NCBI RefSeq assembly: GCF_000426345.1
Contig: NZ_AUFE01000024.1
Span: forward strand, 32,154-96,153
Length of the DNA: 64,000 bases
Direction of reading: 5' to 3'
Source of the DNA: Cupriavidus phytohabitans
Lineage (GTDB): Bacteria; Pseudomonadota; Gammaproteobacteria; Burkholderiales; Burkholderiaceae
A program made the translations under genes and the position numbers. This document shows, one piece after another, positions 20,718-30,020 of this stretch. The stretch's first letter is position 1. Every line of letters starts with the position of its first letter. The notes under the pieces are model-generated. The model searched no databases. It was given only the letters and a program-made list of their open reading frames with translations, and was not told the DNA's origin.

Positions 20718-21836
20718 ATGCCGCGCACACCCGCCTTCCGGCCCCGACCCGACACCGCAAGCGCCGTCCGCGCCGCGCGCCGCACTGCGGCAGCGGTGCT
20801 GGCGTTCGGCCTGGTTGCATGGTCGGGCGGCGCCGCGGCGCATACACCCGACCTGCCGGCGCCGGCGCTGGTGCAGCCGCCGCTGCTGTCGCCGGCCGGC
20901 GCGCTGGCGCCCGGCACGGTGACGCGCCAGGGAGCCGCGCCGGCAACGGCGGCCCCCAGCTCAGCTCCTGTGCCCGCGCAACGCGTGCTGCTGCGCGGCG
21001 ACGCGGCCACGCCGGCGCTGACCGCCTACTGGTTCGTGCCGCGCGAAGGCGCCTCGCCACGTGCGCTGCCGGTGGTGGTAGCGCTGCATGGCTGCGGCGG
21101 CCTGCTGTCCCCGCACGAGCCCATGACCACCGTGGCCGCAGATTACGGCGCCGACGCGTCGGCGCTGCTGCAGCAACGCTACCGCGAATACGCCCAGTGG
21201 CTGACCGCGCGCGGCTACGCGGTGCTGATGCCGGACAGCTTCAGCGCCCGTGGCAAGCCTCACGGCACCTGCACCGAGCCGATCGACAACCGCGGCATCG
21301 ACGACCGCACGCGCCGCGCCGATGCGCTGGCAGCATTGCGCTGGCTGGGCACCCAGCCGGGCGTCGACCCCGCGCGCATCGTGCTGCTGGGCTGGTCCAA
21401 CGGCGCGCAGGCGGTGCTGGCCACCGTCGACGCCAGCCGTCCGTGGCCGACGGGCACGCCGCAAGTGGAGCGCGCCGTCGCGTTCTACCCCGGCTGCAAG
21501 CGCGCGGTGCGCCAGCACGATTACCGGCTGCGCGCGCCCGTGCTGCTGATGATCGGCGGCGCCGACGACTGGACGCCCGCCACGCGCTGCGCCATGCTGC
21601 AGTCCGCCGTGCTGGCGCGCCAGCCCAACGCGCGCTTCCGGCTGGAGATCTACCCCGGCGCCCATCACGGCTTTGACGGCACCAGCGAGCTGCACGTCCG
21701 CCGCGACGTGCCCGCGAGCAGCAACAGCGCCGGCGGCGTACGCAAGGCGCGCGCGGTTACCGTCGGCGGCGACGCGGTCGCGCGCGCCGCGGCGCTTGCG
21801 CAACTCGATTCCTGGCTTGCCAGCCCCGAGCCCTGA
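20718..21836 (+). CDS. Exported dienelactone-hydrolase-like alpha/beta hydrolase
   Basis: This 372-residue protein begins with a signal-like segment (about residues 22-40, [19 protein letters not shown]). The hydrolase domain shows [14 protein letters not shown] (oxyanion region), the nucleophile elbow [10 protein letters not shown] (Ser), GGADDWTP (Asp) and PGAHHGFDG (His). Together they form a dienelactone-hydrolase-type triad, although with Ser in place of the Cys of true DLH. The substrate is unknown. It lies 23 bp after the lipoprotein gene and 97 bp before gatB, so it appears to have been inserted into the gat operon. Confidence 0.8.
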   Translation: MPRTPAFRPRPDTASAVRAARRTAAAVLAFGLVAWSGGAAAHTPDLPAPALVQPPLLSPAGALAPGTVTRQGAAPATAAPSSAPVPAQRVLLRGDAATPALTAYWFVPREGASPRALPVVVALHGCGGLLSPHEPMTTVAADYGADASALLQQRYREYAQWLTARGYAVLMPDSFSARGKPHGTCTEPIDNRGIDDRTRRADALAALRWLGTQPGVDPARIVLLGWSNGAQAVLATVDASRPWPTGTPQVERAVAFYPGCKRAVRQHDYRLRAPVLLMIGGADDWTPATRCAMLQSAVLARQPNARFRLEIYPGAHHGFDGTSELHVRRDVPASSNSAGGVRKARAVTVGGDAVARAAALAQLDSWLASPEP

Positions 21837-21933
21837 GGGCCACAGCCGGACAGACGCCAGACAGACCGAACCCGGGGCGGCCCGCCGCCCCGCCGCAACA
21901 GACAGAACGAAAGAACCGAACAGGAATACCGCC

Positions 21934-23391
21934 ATGCAATGGGAAGTGGTGATCGGCCTCGAAACGCACGCGCAGCTTTCGACGGCCTCCAAGATTTTCT
22001 CCGGCACCTCGACCGCCTTCGGGGCCGAGGCCAACACGCAAGCCTCGCCGGTGGACCTGGCGCTGCCCGGCGTGCTGCCGGTGCTCAACAAGGGCGCGGT
22101 CGAGCGCGCGATCCAGTTCGGCCTGGCAATCGGCGCCACCATCGCGCCGCGCAGCGTCTTCGCGCGCAAGAATTACTTCTACCCTGACCTGCCCAAGGGC
22201 TACCAGATCAGCCAGTACGAGATCCCGGTGGTCCAGGGCGGCACCATCACCATCCAGGTCGAAGGCAAGAAGGGCGAATTCTACGAAAAGACCGTCAACC
22301 TGACGCGCGCGCACCTGGAAGAAGACGCGGGCAAGTCGCTGCACGAGGACTTTGCCGGCATGACCGGGATCGACCTCAACCGCGCCGGCACGCCGCTGCT
22401 CGAGATCGTCACCGAGCCCGACATGCGCAGCGCCGCCGAAGCGGTGGCCTACGCCAAGGCGCTGCATTCGCTGGTAGTGTGGCTGGGCATCTGCGACGGC
22501 AACATGCAGGAAGGCAGCTTCCGCTGCGACGCCAACGTATCGGTGCGCCCGTACGGGCAGAAGGAATTCGGCACCCGCCGCGAGATCAAGAACCTGAACT
22601 CGTTCCGCTTCCTGCAGCAGGCCATCGAATACGAAGTGCAGTGGCAGATCGCCGAGATCGAGGACGGCCGCAAGATCCAGCAGGCCACCGTGCTGTTCGA
22701 TCCGGACACCGGCGAAACCCGCGCGATGCGCACCAAGGAAGACGCGCACGACTACCGCTACTTCCCGGATCCGGACCTGATGCCGCTGGAGATCGAACCG
22801 GCCTGGATCGAGCGCGTGCGCGATGCCCTGCCCGAGCTGCCGGCCGCGATGCAGGCGCGCTTCGTGTCGCAATACGGCCTGTCAGCGTATGACGCGACCA
22901 CGCTGACCTCGACCAAGGCATTTGCCGCCTACTACGAGGCCGTGGTTGCCGATGCCGGCACCGCCAACGCCAAGCCCGCCGCCAACTGGCTGATGGGCGA
23001 CGTGGCGTCGCAGCTGAACCGCGAAGGCATCGCCATCGACGACGCACCGGTCAAGCCGGCGCAGCTGGCCAGGCTGCTGGCGCGCATCGCGGACGGCACG
23101 GTATCGAACAACACCGCCAAGAAGGACGTGTTCCCGGCCATGTGGGCGGGCGAGCACGACGGCGATGCCGACGCCATCATCGCCGCCAAGGGCCTGAAGC
23201 AGATGTCGGACAGCGGCGAGCTGGAAAAGATCATCGACGACGTGCTGGCGGCCAATGCCAAGTCGGTGGAGGAATTCCGCTCGGGCAAGGAAAAGGCGTT
23301 CAACGCGCTGGTCGGCCAGGCGATGAAGGCGACCAAGGGCAAGGCGAATCCGGCGCAGGTGAACGAGCTGCTGAGGAAGAAACTGGGCTGA
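21934..23391 (+). CDS. gatB: Asp-tRNA(Asn)/Glu-tRNA(Gln) amidotransferase subunit B
   Basis: GatB binds tRNA and phosphorylates the mischarged aminoacyl group before amidation. The N-terminus [56 protein letters not shown] and [14 protein letters not shown] are diagnostic. The C-terminal tail domain ([18 protein letters not shown]) is complete. The length of 485 aa is standard. A long in-frame upstream extension through the preceding gene is rejected. Confidence 0.97.
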   Translation: MQWEVVIGLETHAQLSTASKIFSGTSTAFGAEANTQASPVDLALPGVLPVLNKGAVERAIQFGLAIGATIAPRSVFARKNYFYPDLPKGYQISQYEIPVVQGGTITIQVEGKKGEFYEKTVNLTRAHLEEDAGKSLHEDFAGMTGIDLNRAGTPLLEIVTEPDMRSAAEAVAYAKALHSLVVWLGICDGNMQEGSFRCDANVSVRPYGQKEFGTRREIKNLNSFRFLQQAIEYEVQWQIAEIEDGRKIQQATVLFDPDTGETRAMRTKEDAHDYRYFPDPDLMPLEIEPAWIERVRDALPELPAAMQARFVSQYGLSAYDATTLTSTKAFAAYYEAVVADAGTANAKPAANWLMGDVASQLNREGIAIDDAPVKPAQLARLLARIADGTVSNNTAKKDVFPAMWAGEHDGDADAIIAAKGLKQMSDSGELEKIIDDVLAANAKSVEEFRSGKEKAFNALVGQAMKATKGKANPAQVNELLRKKLG

Positions 23392-23416
23392 GAGGCCGCA
23401 CCTAACCCGATTGTTT

Positions 23417-23446
23417 GCTCCCTCTCCCGCTTGCGGGAGAGGGAGC
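23417..23446. repeat. CTCTCCCGC/GCGGGAGAG palindromic repeat, copy 1 (after gatB)
   Basis: GCTCCCTCTCCCGC (23417-23430) pairs perfectly with 23433-23446, giving 14 bp with a 2-nt loop. It sits 25 bp after the gatB stop in a convergent gap. It has no T-run and belongs to a family with copies at 39956 and 43228. It may serve as a transcription end structure. Confidence 0.7.
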
Positions 23447-23488
23447 CGGCCTTCAGTCAATGAAGGTTTGCGTACTCCGACGCGCCCT

Positions 23489-24190
23489 TCACATCCCCGC
23501 CCTCCCCCTCACCGTCTCCTCCAGCAGCGACCGCAACTTCGCCAGCGCCCCCGGATCTCCGTGTGCCGCCGAGCGCGCGTACCAGATCTTCGCCTGCTCG
23601 ATATCCCGGTCCACCACGCCAGGCTCGCCGTGCTCATAGAAGCTGCCGACGATGTACTGCGCGCCACCATCCCCCGCACTCGCCGCGCGCCGGTACCACG
23701 CAAACGCCTGCGCATAGTCGCGCGGCAAGCCACGCCCGGTGAAGTAATTCGTCGCCAGCTCCATCTGCGCCTGCACGTGCCCGCCTTGCGCCGCGCGCTC
23801 ATACCAGCGGTTCGCCTCTTCCAGCGATTTCGGCACCAGCTCGCCGCGCTCGTAAAGATCGCCCCAGGTGTATTGCGCATGCGTCATGCCATTGTCGGCC
23901 GCCTTGCGCAGCCACACTAATGCCTCTTGTGGCCGCGCGGCAGTGCCCTCGCCACGCAGCAGCATCATCGCGTAGTTGAATTGCGCAAGGCGGTTGCCCT
24001 GGCGCGCGGCGCTGGAGAAGCCCTGCAAGGCCTCGTCGAAGCGGCCCAACTCATAGGCGGCAACAGCGTCGCGGGTCTGCGCCTGCGCGGGAGCGGGCGG
24101 CTGGGGTGCGGCGGCAGCCGGCGGCAGGCACAGCCATGCGCAGAGGATGCCGGCCAGCACGGCGGCATGCGGGGAACGGGCTTTCGACAT
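23489..24190 (-). CDS. Sel1-like tetratricopeptide repeat protein, exported
   Basis: This 233-residue protein has an N-terminal signal peptide (about 8-30, AAVLAGILCAWLCLPPAAAA). Four to five Sel1-like repeats follow, with the recurring pattern A-x-WYRRAA-x-x-G-x-x-x-AQY and examples QEALVWLRKAADNGMTHAQY and NRWYERAAQGGHVQAQME. Sel1 proteins are scaffolds for protein-protein contact, and no specific role can be given. It is convergent with gatB. Confidence 0.85.
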   Translation of the reverse strand: MSKARSPHAAVLAGILCAWLCLPPAAAAPQPPAPAQAQTRDAVAAYELGRFDEALQGFSSAARQGNRLAQFNYAMMLLRGEGTAARPQEALVWLRKAADNGMTHAQYTWGDLYERGELVPKSLEEANRWYERAAQGGHVQAQMELATNYFTGRGLPRDYAQAFAWYRRAASAGDGGAQYIVGSFYEHGEPGVVDRDIEQAKIWYARSAAHGDPGALAKLRSLLEETVRGRAGM

Positions 24191-24262
24191 GGCGGACTCC
24201 GGGCGCGGCGCCTACTTTGCTCCAGTGTAGGAGTCAGCGAAGGCGCCCGGTAGGCCACCAGC

Positions 24263-24323
24263 TTATCGATACGAATAATCAACCACCATAAAAACATGGA
24301 TTAATCATTCTTCGCATCGATAA
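24263..24323 (-). terminator. Long AT-rich imperfect hairpin downstream of corA
   Basis: TTATCGAT (24263-24270) and ATCGATAA (24316-24323) close a roughly 61-nt inverted structure, with inner partial pairing of GAATAATC against GATTAATCATTC. It lies 14 bp past the corA stop (minus strand) and stands out as AT-rich in GC-rich surroundings. It may end corA transcripts, but a regular U-tract is lacking, so another role is possible. Confidence 0.4.
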
Positions 24324-24337
24324 ATCATCTGCAAGGA

Positions 24338-25309
24338 TCATATCCATCCCGCGCGGTGCAGCCGGCGCCACAGCAGTCCGCACGCCACCGCCGTCACGCC
24401 GATCACCGCCGGATAGGCATAGTGGAATTTCAGCTCCGGCATGAAATTGAAGTTCATCCCGTACAGGCTGAACACGACCGTGGGGATCGCCAGGATTGCA
24501 CCCCAGCCGGCAAGCCGCTTGACCACCTCGTTCTGGCCCACCGTCACCAGCGCCAGGTTGACCTGCACCGCGGTGGTCAGCATTTCGCGGACCACGTCGA
24601 GCGTGCGCACCAGCCGGCTGGCGTGGTCCTCGATGTCGCGAAAGTAAGCGCGCAATTCGCGTGGCACCAGTTGCTCATGCAGCCGGATCAGCTGGCCGCA
24701 CATGTCCTCTACGGGGCTGACCGCATTGCGCAGGCGCAGCACCTGGCGCTTGACCCGGTACAGGTGCTCGATCGCCCCGCGATCGAACTCGTCGTGGAAG
24801 ATGCCCTGCTCAAGGTCCTCCAGCGTGTCTTCCAGCCGCGTGACGATCGGCATGTAATGGTCGACCACGAAGTCCATCAGCGCATACAGCACGTAGCCGG
24901 GTCCGTTGGACAGGCCCTGCGGATCGCTTTCGCAGCGCTCGCGCACCGGGGTGTAGGCGCTGCTCGCGCCGTGGCGCACCGAGACCACGTAGTTGGGACC
25001 GACGAACAGGTGCGTCTCGCCGACCACCACTTCGTCTTCGACCAGCTGCGCCGTGTTGAGCACGACGAAGACCGAATCGCCATAGGCCTCGAGCTTGGGC
25101 CGCTGGTGCGCATCGAGCGCGTCTTCCACCGCGAGGTCGTGCAGGCCGAAGGCGAGCTGCACCTGGCGCAGCAGTATCAGGTCGGGCTCATGCAGCCCGA
25201 GCCAGACAAAAGTGCCGGGCACGCCAAGCACCGAGGGAATCTCTTCCATGCCGACCGTGCCGAGCCGCTTGCCCTGCCGGTAGGCCACGCAATTGACGAT
25301 GGCGCCCAT
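24338..25309 (-). CDS. corA: CorA-family magnesium/cobalt channel
   Basis: This 323-residue protein has a large cytoplasmic N-terminal domain (LVEDEVVVGETHLFVGPNYV, SVRHG), a long helix, and two C-terminal membrane spans. The selectivity motif GMN is intact in FSLYGMNFNFMPE, and the short positively charged tail LLWRRLHRAGWI is typical. CorA pentamers carry Mg2+, Co2+ or Ni2+. ATG 25309 (MGAIVNCVAYR) is taken as the start, because the 27 extra in-frame residues upstream are not family-like. Confidence 0.92.
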   Translation of the reverse strand: MGAIVNCVAYRQGKRLGTVGMEEIPSVLGVPGTFVWLGLHEPDLILLRQVQLAFGLHDLAVEDALDAHQRPKLEAYGDSVFVVLNTAQLVEDEVVVGETHLFVGPNYVVSVRHGASSAYTPVRERCESDPQGLSNGPGYVLYALMDFVVDHYMPIVTRLEDTLEDLEQGIFHDEFDRGAIEHLYRVKRQVLRLRNAVSPVEDMCGQLIRLHEQLVPRELRAYFRDIEDHASRLVRTLDVVREMLTTAVQVNLALVTVGQNEVVKRLAGWGAILAIPTVVFSLYGMNFNFMPELKFHYAYPAVIGVTAVACGLLWRRLHRAGWI

Positions 25310-25551
25310 GGAACCTCCGCTATCAGATGGCGCAATCGTAACAAGGCTTTGCAAATTGCTACGGCGGCGCGTGCCGGTGCTGCGTGTCACCCATCACTCG
25401 GGATTTGATTCGCGAGCCGCCTGAGGCACAACGCGGGCGCGGATGGAACGCACAGGGCACCCATCTCTCTCCGATCTCACGTATCGCGCCAATTGTTACA
25501 GTTAGCGAGTAAGAGAACGTTAGAATGTGGCATTTCCACGGTCACCCGGCT

Positions 25552-26382
25552 ATGTCCCAGAAGAAATCGCCACGCTTCGAGCTGCGCAGTGGCAACGTCG
25601 ACGCCCTCCTTCTCGCCCTCCAGACCGCCGACATGGCTGCGCTGCGGGATGACCTCCTCTCCCGGTTCGAAGCCACTCCCGATTTCTTCTCCAATGACGT
25701 GATCGCACTGGACCTGCGCGCGCTCGAGGACGATAGCGAAGTCGCGCTCGGCACGGTGATCGAGACTCTTGCCACGCTCAAGGCACGCGCCATCGGCGTG
25801 GTGGCCCGCGCGGGCCAGCGCGAATGGGCCGAGCGCTTCGGCCTGCCGCTGCTCGACAGCCAGAGCCGCCGCGGCAGCGGGGCCGGCGCCGACCGTGCCG
25901 CCGAGGCCAAGGCCGCTGCCGAGGCGGAACAGGCTGCCGCACAAGCCGCCGCACAGGCCGCGGCCGAGCAGGCCGCGCGCGAGGAAGCCGCCCGCGCCGC
26001 CGCCCAGGCCACCACCGATGCCGCGGTCGCCGCCGCAGTGCGCCAGCACCAGACCCTGCTGATCGACAAGCCGCTGCGCTCGGGCCAGCAGGTCTACGCG
26101 CACGGCGACGTGGTGATCCTCGACGTGGTCAGCTATGGCGCCGAGGTCATCGCCGAAGGCAACATCCATATCTATGCCCCGCTGCGCGGCCGCGCGCTGG
26201 CGGGAGTCAAGGGCAACACCGCCGCGCGCATCTTCAGCACGTGCATGGAGCCCGAGCTCATTTCCATCGCCGGCATCTACCGCACCGCGGAGCAGACGCT
26301 CCCGGCCGATGTGCTCGGCAAGACGGCCCAGGTACGCCTGGCCGAAGAAAAACTGATCCTCGAGGCGCTGCGGCTCAAGTAA
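25552..26382 (+). CDS. minC: Septum site-determining protein MinC
   Basis: MinC inhibits FtsZ polymerisation away from mid-cell. The N-terminal domain (about 1-105, [15 protein letters not shown]) and the C-terminal beta-helix domain (about 165-276, [38 protein letters not shown]) are joined by an Ala/Glu-rich linker of about 50 residues, typical of beta-proteobacteria. ATG 25552 (MSQKKSPRF) matches the expected start, and an in-frame ATG at 25525 would add nine residues. Confidence 0.96.
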   Translation: MSQKKSPRFELRSGNVDALLLALQTADMAALRDDLLSRFEATPDFFSNDVIALDLRALEDDSEVALGTVIETLATLKARAIGVVARAGQREWAERFGLPLLDSQSRRGSGAGADRAAEAKAAAEAEQAAAQAAAQAAAEQAAREEAARAAAQATTDAAVAAAVRQHQTLLIDKPLRSGQQVYAHGDVVILDVVSYGAEVIAEGNIHIYAPLRGRALAGVKGNTAARIFSTCMEPELISIAGIYRTAEQTLPADVLGKTAQVRLAEEKLILEALRLK

Positions 26383-26449
26383 CCGCACCGGCATCGGGGA
26401 CCCCAATCAAGCAGCGCAAGCTTCAACCTAATTACTGGACCAAAGAGCC

Positions 26450-27265
26450 ATGGCAAAAATCATCGTTGTGACCTCCGGCAAGGGAGGCGTCGGCAAGACC
26501 ACCACCAGCGCCAGCTTTGCCGCCGGCCTGGCCCTGCGCGGCCACAAGACTGCCGTGATCGACTTCGACGTCGGCCTGCGCAACCTCGACCTGATCATGG
26601 GTTGCGAGCGCCGCGTGGTGTACGACCTGATCAACGTGGTGCAGGGCGAAGCCAACCTGCGCCAGGCGCTGATCAAGGACAAGAAGTGCGAGAACCTGTT
26701 CATCCTGCCGGCCTCGCAGACTCGCGACAAGGACGCGCTGACCAAGGAAGGCGTGGAGAAGGTCATCAACGGCCTGATCGAGATGGACTTCGAGTACATC
26801 GTGTGCGATTCGCCCGCCGGCATCGAGTCGGGCGCGCTGATGGCGATGTACTTTGCCGATGAGGCACTGATCGTCACCAACCCCGAAGTGTCGTCGGTGC
26901 GCGATTCGGACCGCATCCTCGGCATCCTGTCGTCCAAGACTAAGCGCGCCAGCGAGGGCGGCGACCCGATCAAGGAGCACCTGCTGATCACGCGCTACAA
27001 CCCCAAGCGCGTGCATGGCGGCGAGATGCTGTCGCTGACCGACATCCAGGAAATCCTGCGCATCAAGCTGATCGGCGTGGTGCCTGAATCCGAAGCCGTG
27101 CTGCACGCATCGAACCAGGGCACGCCCGCCATCCACCTGGAAGGCAGCGACGTGGCCGACGCCTATGGCGACGTGGTGGACCGCTTCCTCGGCAAGGACA
27201 AGCCGATGCGCTTCACCGACTACCAGAAGCCGGGGCTGTTCTCCCGCATCTTCGGCAACAAATAA
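26450..27265 (+). CDS. minD: Septum site-determining ATPase MinD
   Basis: MinD is a membrane-associated ParA-like ATPase that recruits MinC and oscillates with MinE. The deviant Walker A VTSGKGGVGKTTTSA, FDVGLRNLDLIMGCE, and CDSPAGIESGA are present. The C-terminal amphipathic membrane-targeting helix is KPGLFSRIFGNK. At 271 aa it is of standard length. It is the second gene of minCDE. Confidence 0.98.
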   Translation: MAKIIVVTSGKGGVGKTTTSASFAAGLALRGHKTAVIDFDVGLRNLDLIMGCERRVVYDLINVVQGEANLRQALIKDKKCENLFILPASQTRDKDALTKEGVEKVINGLIEMDFEYIVCDSPAGIESGALMAMYFADEALIVTNPEVSSVRDSDRILGILSSKTKRASEGGDPIKEHLLITRYNPKRVHGGEMLSLTDIQEILRIKLIGVVPESEAVLHASNQGTPAIHLEGSDVADAYGDVVDRFLGKDKPMRFTDYQKPGLFSRIFGNK

Positions 27266-27286
27266 ACGGTCCGGAGGCACATCCCA

Positions 27287-27541
27287 ATGTCGATCCTTTC
27301 CTTCCTGCTGGGGGAGAAGAAAAAGTCCGCGTCGGTCGCCAAGGAGCGGCTGCAGATCATCCTCGCCCACGAGCGCACCGGCCATTCCGCCCCCGCCGAC
27401 TACCTGCCCGCGCTGCAGCGCGAACTGGTGGCGGTGATTTCCAAGTACGTCAAAATCAGCGACCAGGACCTGCGCGTCAGCCTCGAACGCCAGGACAACC
27501 TGGAGGTGCTCGAAGTCAAGATCGAGATCCCGCAAGGCTGA
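27287..27541 (+). CDS. minE: Cell division topological specificity factor MinE
   Basis: This 84-residue protein stimulates MinD ATPase and so drives the oscillation that keeps the pole inhibited. The N-terminal anti-MinCD helix is preceded by [20 protein letters not shown], and the C-terminal dimerisation part includes [19 protein letters not shown]. It follows minD by 21 bp with GGAGG upstream. Confidence 0.97.
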   Translation: MSILSFLLGEKKKSASVAKERLQIILAHERTGHSAPADYLPALQRELVAVISKYVKISDQDLRVSLERQDNLEVLEVKIEIPQG

Positions 27542-27581
27542 TCCGGGCCGGCCCGCGCGGCCGGTCCCCATCCGTTCCGCT

Positions 27582-27624
27582 ACAGGCCAGGGCGCAGTGT
27601 CTGCGCCCTGGCCTGTCGTCTTTT
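27582..27624 (+). terminator. Rho-independent terminator of minCDE
   Basis: ACAGGCCAGGGCGCAG (27582-27597) pairs perfectly with 27601-27616 around a 3-nt loop. CGTCTTTT follows. It lies 40 bp after the minE stop. From here to the porin ATG (27876) there is about 250 bp with no gene, and its AT-richer end (about 27770-27800) probably holds the porin promoter. Confidence 0.9.
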
Positions 27625-27875
27625 GCGCACCGCCGTGGCCTCTCAGCCCAGTGCCCAAGCTGCATGGCGGCATTTGCGCGACGCACCAAAACTGGAATAT
27701 GTAGCGGCCAGACAACGGATTCGCACCAAAATCCTGCTTGAAAGCCGGGCTTGGCGGACATTTGTGTCCTTACTGCTAACGTTTTGTTAAATTTTCGCCG
27801 GCGTTTACACGAAACGTAGACCTTCGTCCCTGCCGTGATCCGGCGGAGAACAGTACAAGACAGAAAAGGAGCACC

Positions 27876-28955
27876 ATGAAGAAATCGGCCATCGTCCTCG
27901 CAGCCGGCAGCCTGTTGGCGGGTTCGGCATTCGCCCAGTCGTCCGTCACCCTGTACGGTATCGTTGACCAGAGCATCCGCTTCCAGACGAACTCGAGCGC
28001 CAACAACGACAACTCGTGGGAACTGACCAACGGCGCAGTGACCAACAGCCGCTGGGGCCTGAAGGGCAGCGAGGCCCTGGGCAACAACCTGAAGGCGATC
28101 TTCCAGCTGGAAAACGGCTTCGATCCGGACACCGGCCGTGCCAACCAGGGTGGCCGTCTGTTCGGCCGTCAAGCCTATGTGGGCCTGTCGGGCGACTTCG
28201 GCACGATCAAGCTGGGCCGCCAGTACACCGAAGGCTTTAATTTCTTCGGCGACTACGATCCGCTGACCATCGGCAACTACACCAACAACGCCTGGCCGTT
28301 CTTCCTGACCAACTTCCGTAACGACAACGTCGTCAGCTACGGCGGCAAGTTCGGCGGCCTGGACGTTGGCGCCAGCTACGGCTTCGGCGAGCAGCCGGGC
28401 AGCATGAGCCAGAACCAGTACTGGGGCGCGCGTGCCGCTTACACCTACGGTCCGTTCGGCATCGGCGGCGTGTACCAGGAAGTCCGCAACACCACCGGCC
28501 AGAAGCAGCAAATGTGGGGCGCTGCCGGTAAGTACTCGATCGGCCCGGCAAAGATCTTCCTGGGCTACATCGGCGGCCAGGACCGCACCGGCTCGGTCGA
28601 CGCTTCGCTGAACTTCACCGGCGGCGCGACGCAGAACCCGGTCCCCGCTGGCGGCAACTTCGCGGCTAATCCGCGCAAGGACACCATCGGCTACATCGGC
28701 ATGACCTACCAGGCCACCCCGGCACTGGCCCTGACCGGCGTGTTCTACGGCGACTACGTCGAGAACGTGAACGGCGTGAACGACAACAACGGCCGCCGCT
28801 ACACCGGCGTGCTGCTGGCCGAGTACTCGCTGTCCAAGCGCACCCAGGTCTATGGCACCGTGGACTTCAACAAGGTCTCGGGCGGCACCATCACCGAAAT
28901 GCCGGGCCGCAACAACCAGACCGGCGCCGCCGTCGGTATCCGCCACATCTTCTGA
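27876..28955 (+). CDS. Outer-membrane general porin (Gram-negative type, OmpC-like)
   Basis: This 359-residue porin has a signal peptide (MKKSAIVLAAGSLLAGSAFA) followed by the classic beta-proteobacterial start QSSVTLYGIVDQSIRF. Repeated amphipathic strands, Asn/Gly-rich loops and a C-terminal Phe (GAAVGIRHIF) fit a 16-stranded trimeric porin. The ribosome-binding site AAAAGGAG is strong. Codon choice is more restricted than in neighbours, consistent with high expression. It is monocistronic with its own terminator. Confidence 0.95.
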   Translation: MKKSAIVLAAGSLLAGSAFAQSSVTLYGIVDQSIRFQTNSSANNDNSWELTNGAVTNSRWGLKGSEALGNNLKAIFQLENGFDPDTGRANQGGRLFGRQAYVGLSGDFGTIKLGRQYTEGFNFFGDYDPLTIGNYTNNAWPFFLTNFRNDNVVSYGGKFGGLDVGASYGFGEQPGSMSQNQYWGARAAYTYGPFGIGGVYQEVRNTTGQKQQMWGAAGKYSIGPAKIFLGYIGGQDRTGSVDASLNFTGGATQNPVPAGGNFAANPRKDTIGYIGMTYQATPALALTGVFYGDYVENVNGVNDNNGRRYTGVLLAEYSLSKRTQVYGTVDFNKVSGGTITEMPGRNNQTGAAVGIRHIF

Positions 28956-28982
28956 GCGTTACACGATCAGCAGTCGATGGCG

Positions 28983-29007
28983 AAAGGCACCTCCGGGTGC
29001 CTTTTTT
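28983..29007 (+). terminator. Rho-independent terminator of the porin gene
   Basis: AAAGGCAC (28983-28990) pairs with GTGCCTTT (28997-29004), and the T-run extends to 29007. It begins 27 bp after the porin stop. Confidence 0.9.
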
Positions 29008-29026
29008 CATGGGCGCGCGCCTGCCC

Positions 29027-29734
29027 TCATGCGGCAGCGCGCTCGATCCGTTCCAGCCGGTAGCCATGCGTGTAGACCGGCGTCAGCCGCAGCGCCCGCG
29101 ACGCCTGCAGGCCGAGCTTGCTGCGCACGCGCGACACATGGGTATCGATGGTGCGCGACAGCGACGAGATCTCGCGCCCCCAGACCGCGGCGGTGATATG
29201 GTCGCGCGTGACGATGCGGCCCTCGTTGCGGAACAACAGCACGGCGAGGTCGAACTCCTTGGGCGTCAGGCAGACAGGATGTCCGTTGCAGGTGGCTGAG
29301 CGCATGGCGCAGTCGAAGGCGTATTCGCCCAGCCGCAGCGGGGCGTGCGGCGACTGCACCGCAGGATAGGCGCGCCGCAGCAGGCATTCCACGCGGGCCG
29401 AAAGTTCGGCGGGACGCACCGGCTTGACCATATAGTCGTCGGCGCCGGCGGCGAGCGCGCTGATGATGTCCTGCTCGGCATCGCGCCCGCTGAGAAACAT
29501 CACCGGCACGCGCCGGTCGAGATGCGTGCGCACCCACGCCAGCACCTCGCGCCCGGACAGGTCCGGCATCGACCAGTCGAGCAGCAGCAGGTCGAAGCAC
29601 GCATTGCGCAGCGCCAGCAGCAGCTTGCGGCTTTCAGTGAAGGTCACGCACTCATGCCCGCCGCCGGCAATGATCCGGCGGATCAGCGCCGCATCGGCGG
29701 GCGCGTCTTCCAGCGATGCAATCTTCTTTCCCAT
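29027..29734 (-). CDS. OmpR/PhoB-type response regulator
   Basis: This 235-residue two-component response regulator has a receiver at about 1-115 with the acidic pair Glu9-Asp10, phospho-acceptor Asp53 (LLLLDWSMPDLSG), Ser82 and Lys104 (DYMVKPVRPAEL). A winged-helix DNA-binding domain follows (LTPKEFDLAVLLFRNEGRIV, SLSRTIDTHVSRVRSKLGL, YTHGYRLERI). ATG 29734 is preferred to the in-frame ATG at 29800. No histidine kinase gene is nearby, so it is an orphan in this window. It is divergent from, and paralogous to, the regulator at 30021. Confidence 0.88.
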   Translation of the reverse strand: MGKKIASLEDAPADAALIRRIIAGGGHECVTFTESRKLLLALRNACFDLLLLDWSMPDLSGREVLAWVRTHLDRRVPVMFLSGRDAEQDIISALAAGADDYMVKPVRPAELSARVECLLRRAYPAVQSPHAPLRLGEYAFDCAMRSATCNGHPVCLTPKEFDLAVLLFRNEGRIVTRDHITAAVWGREISSLSRTIDTHVSRVRSKLGLQASRALRLTPVYTHGYRLERIERAAA

Positions 29735-30020
29735 GTGTGGTCTCCGGCGACGTTTGCCGGCCAGGGCAGCGCACCATGGCTGCCGGCCGTAGCGGGTCAT
29801 TTAAGACCGCGCGACCGGCGGGACGAATAGGAAAGACCTCAATTCAGGCTTTCAACAATCTTTTACTTCTTGCCTCGGCACCGTGCCCATAACATGGCAT
29901 CGCCGCGGCGCCGGGCAACCGGCGCCGATGGCACAACCGCGTCAGCATTTGCGTTTGAGTTCCCGTTTGCATTCCTGCCCGCATTCTTTGCCGGTGGCAC
30001 GCCCCGGCAGGAGCACGACC

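Noticed and set aside
25493..25526. TTGTTA...TAGAAT as the minC promoter
   Set aside because: The spacing (22 bp, or 19 bp with TTACAG) is outside the normal range, so it is not listed as a feature.
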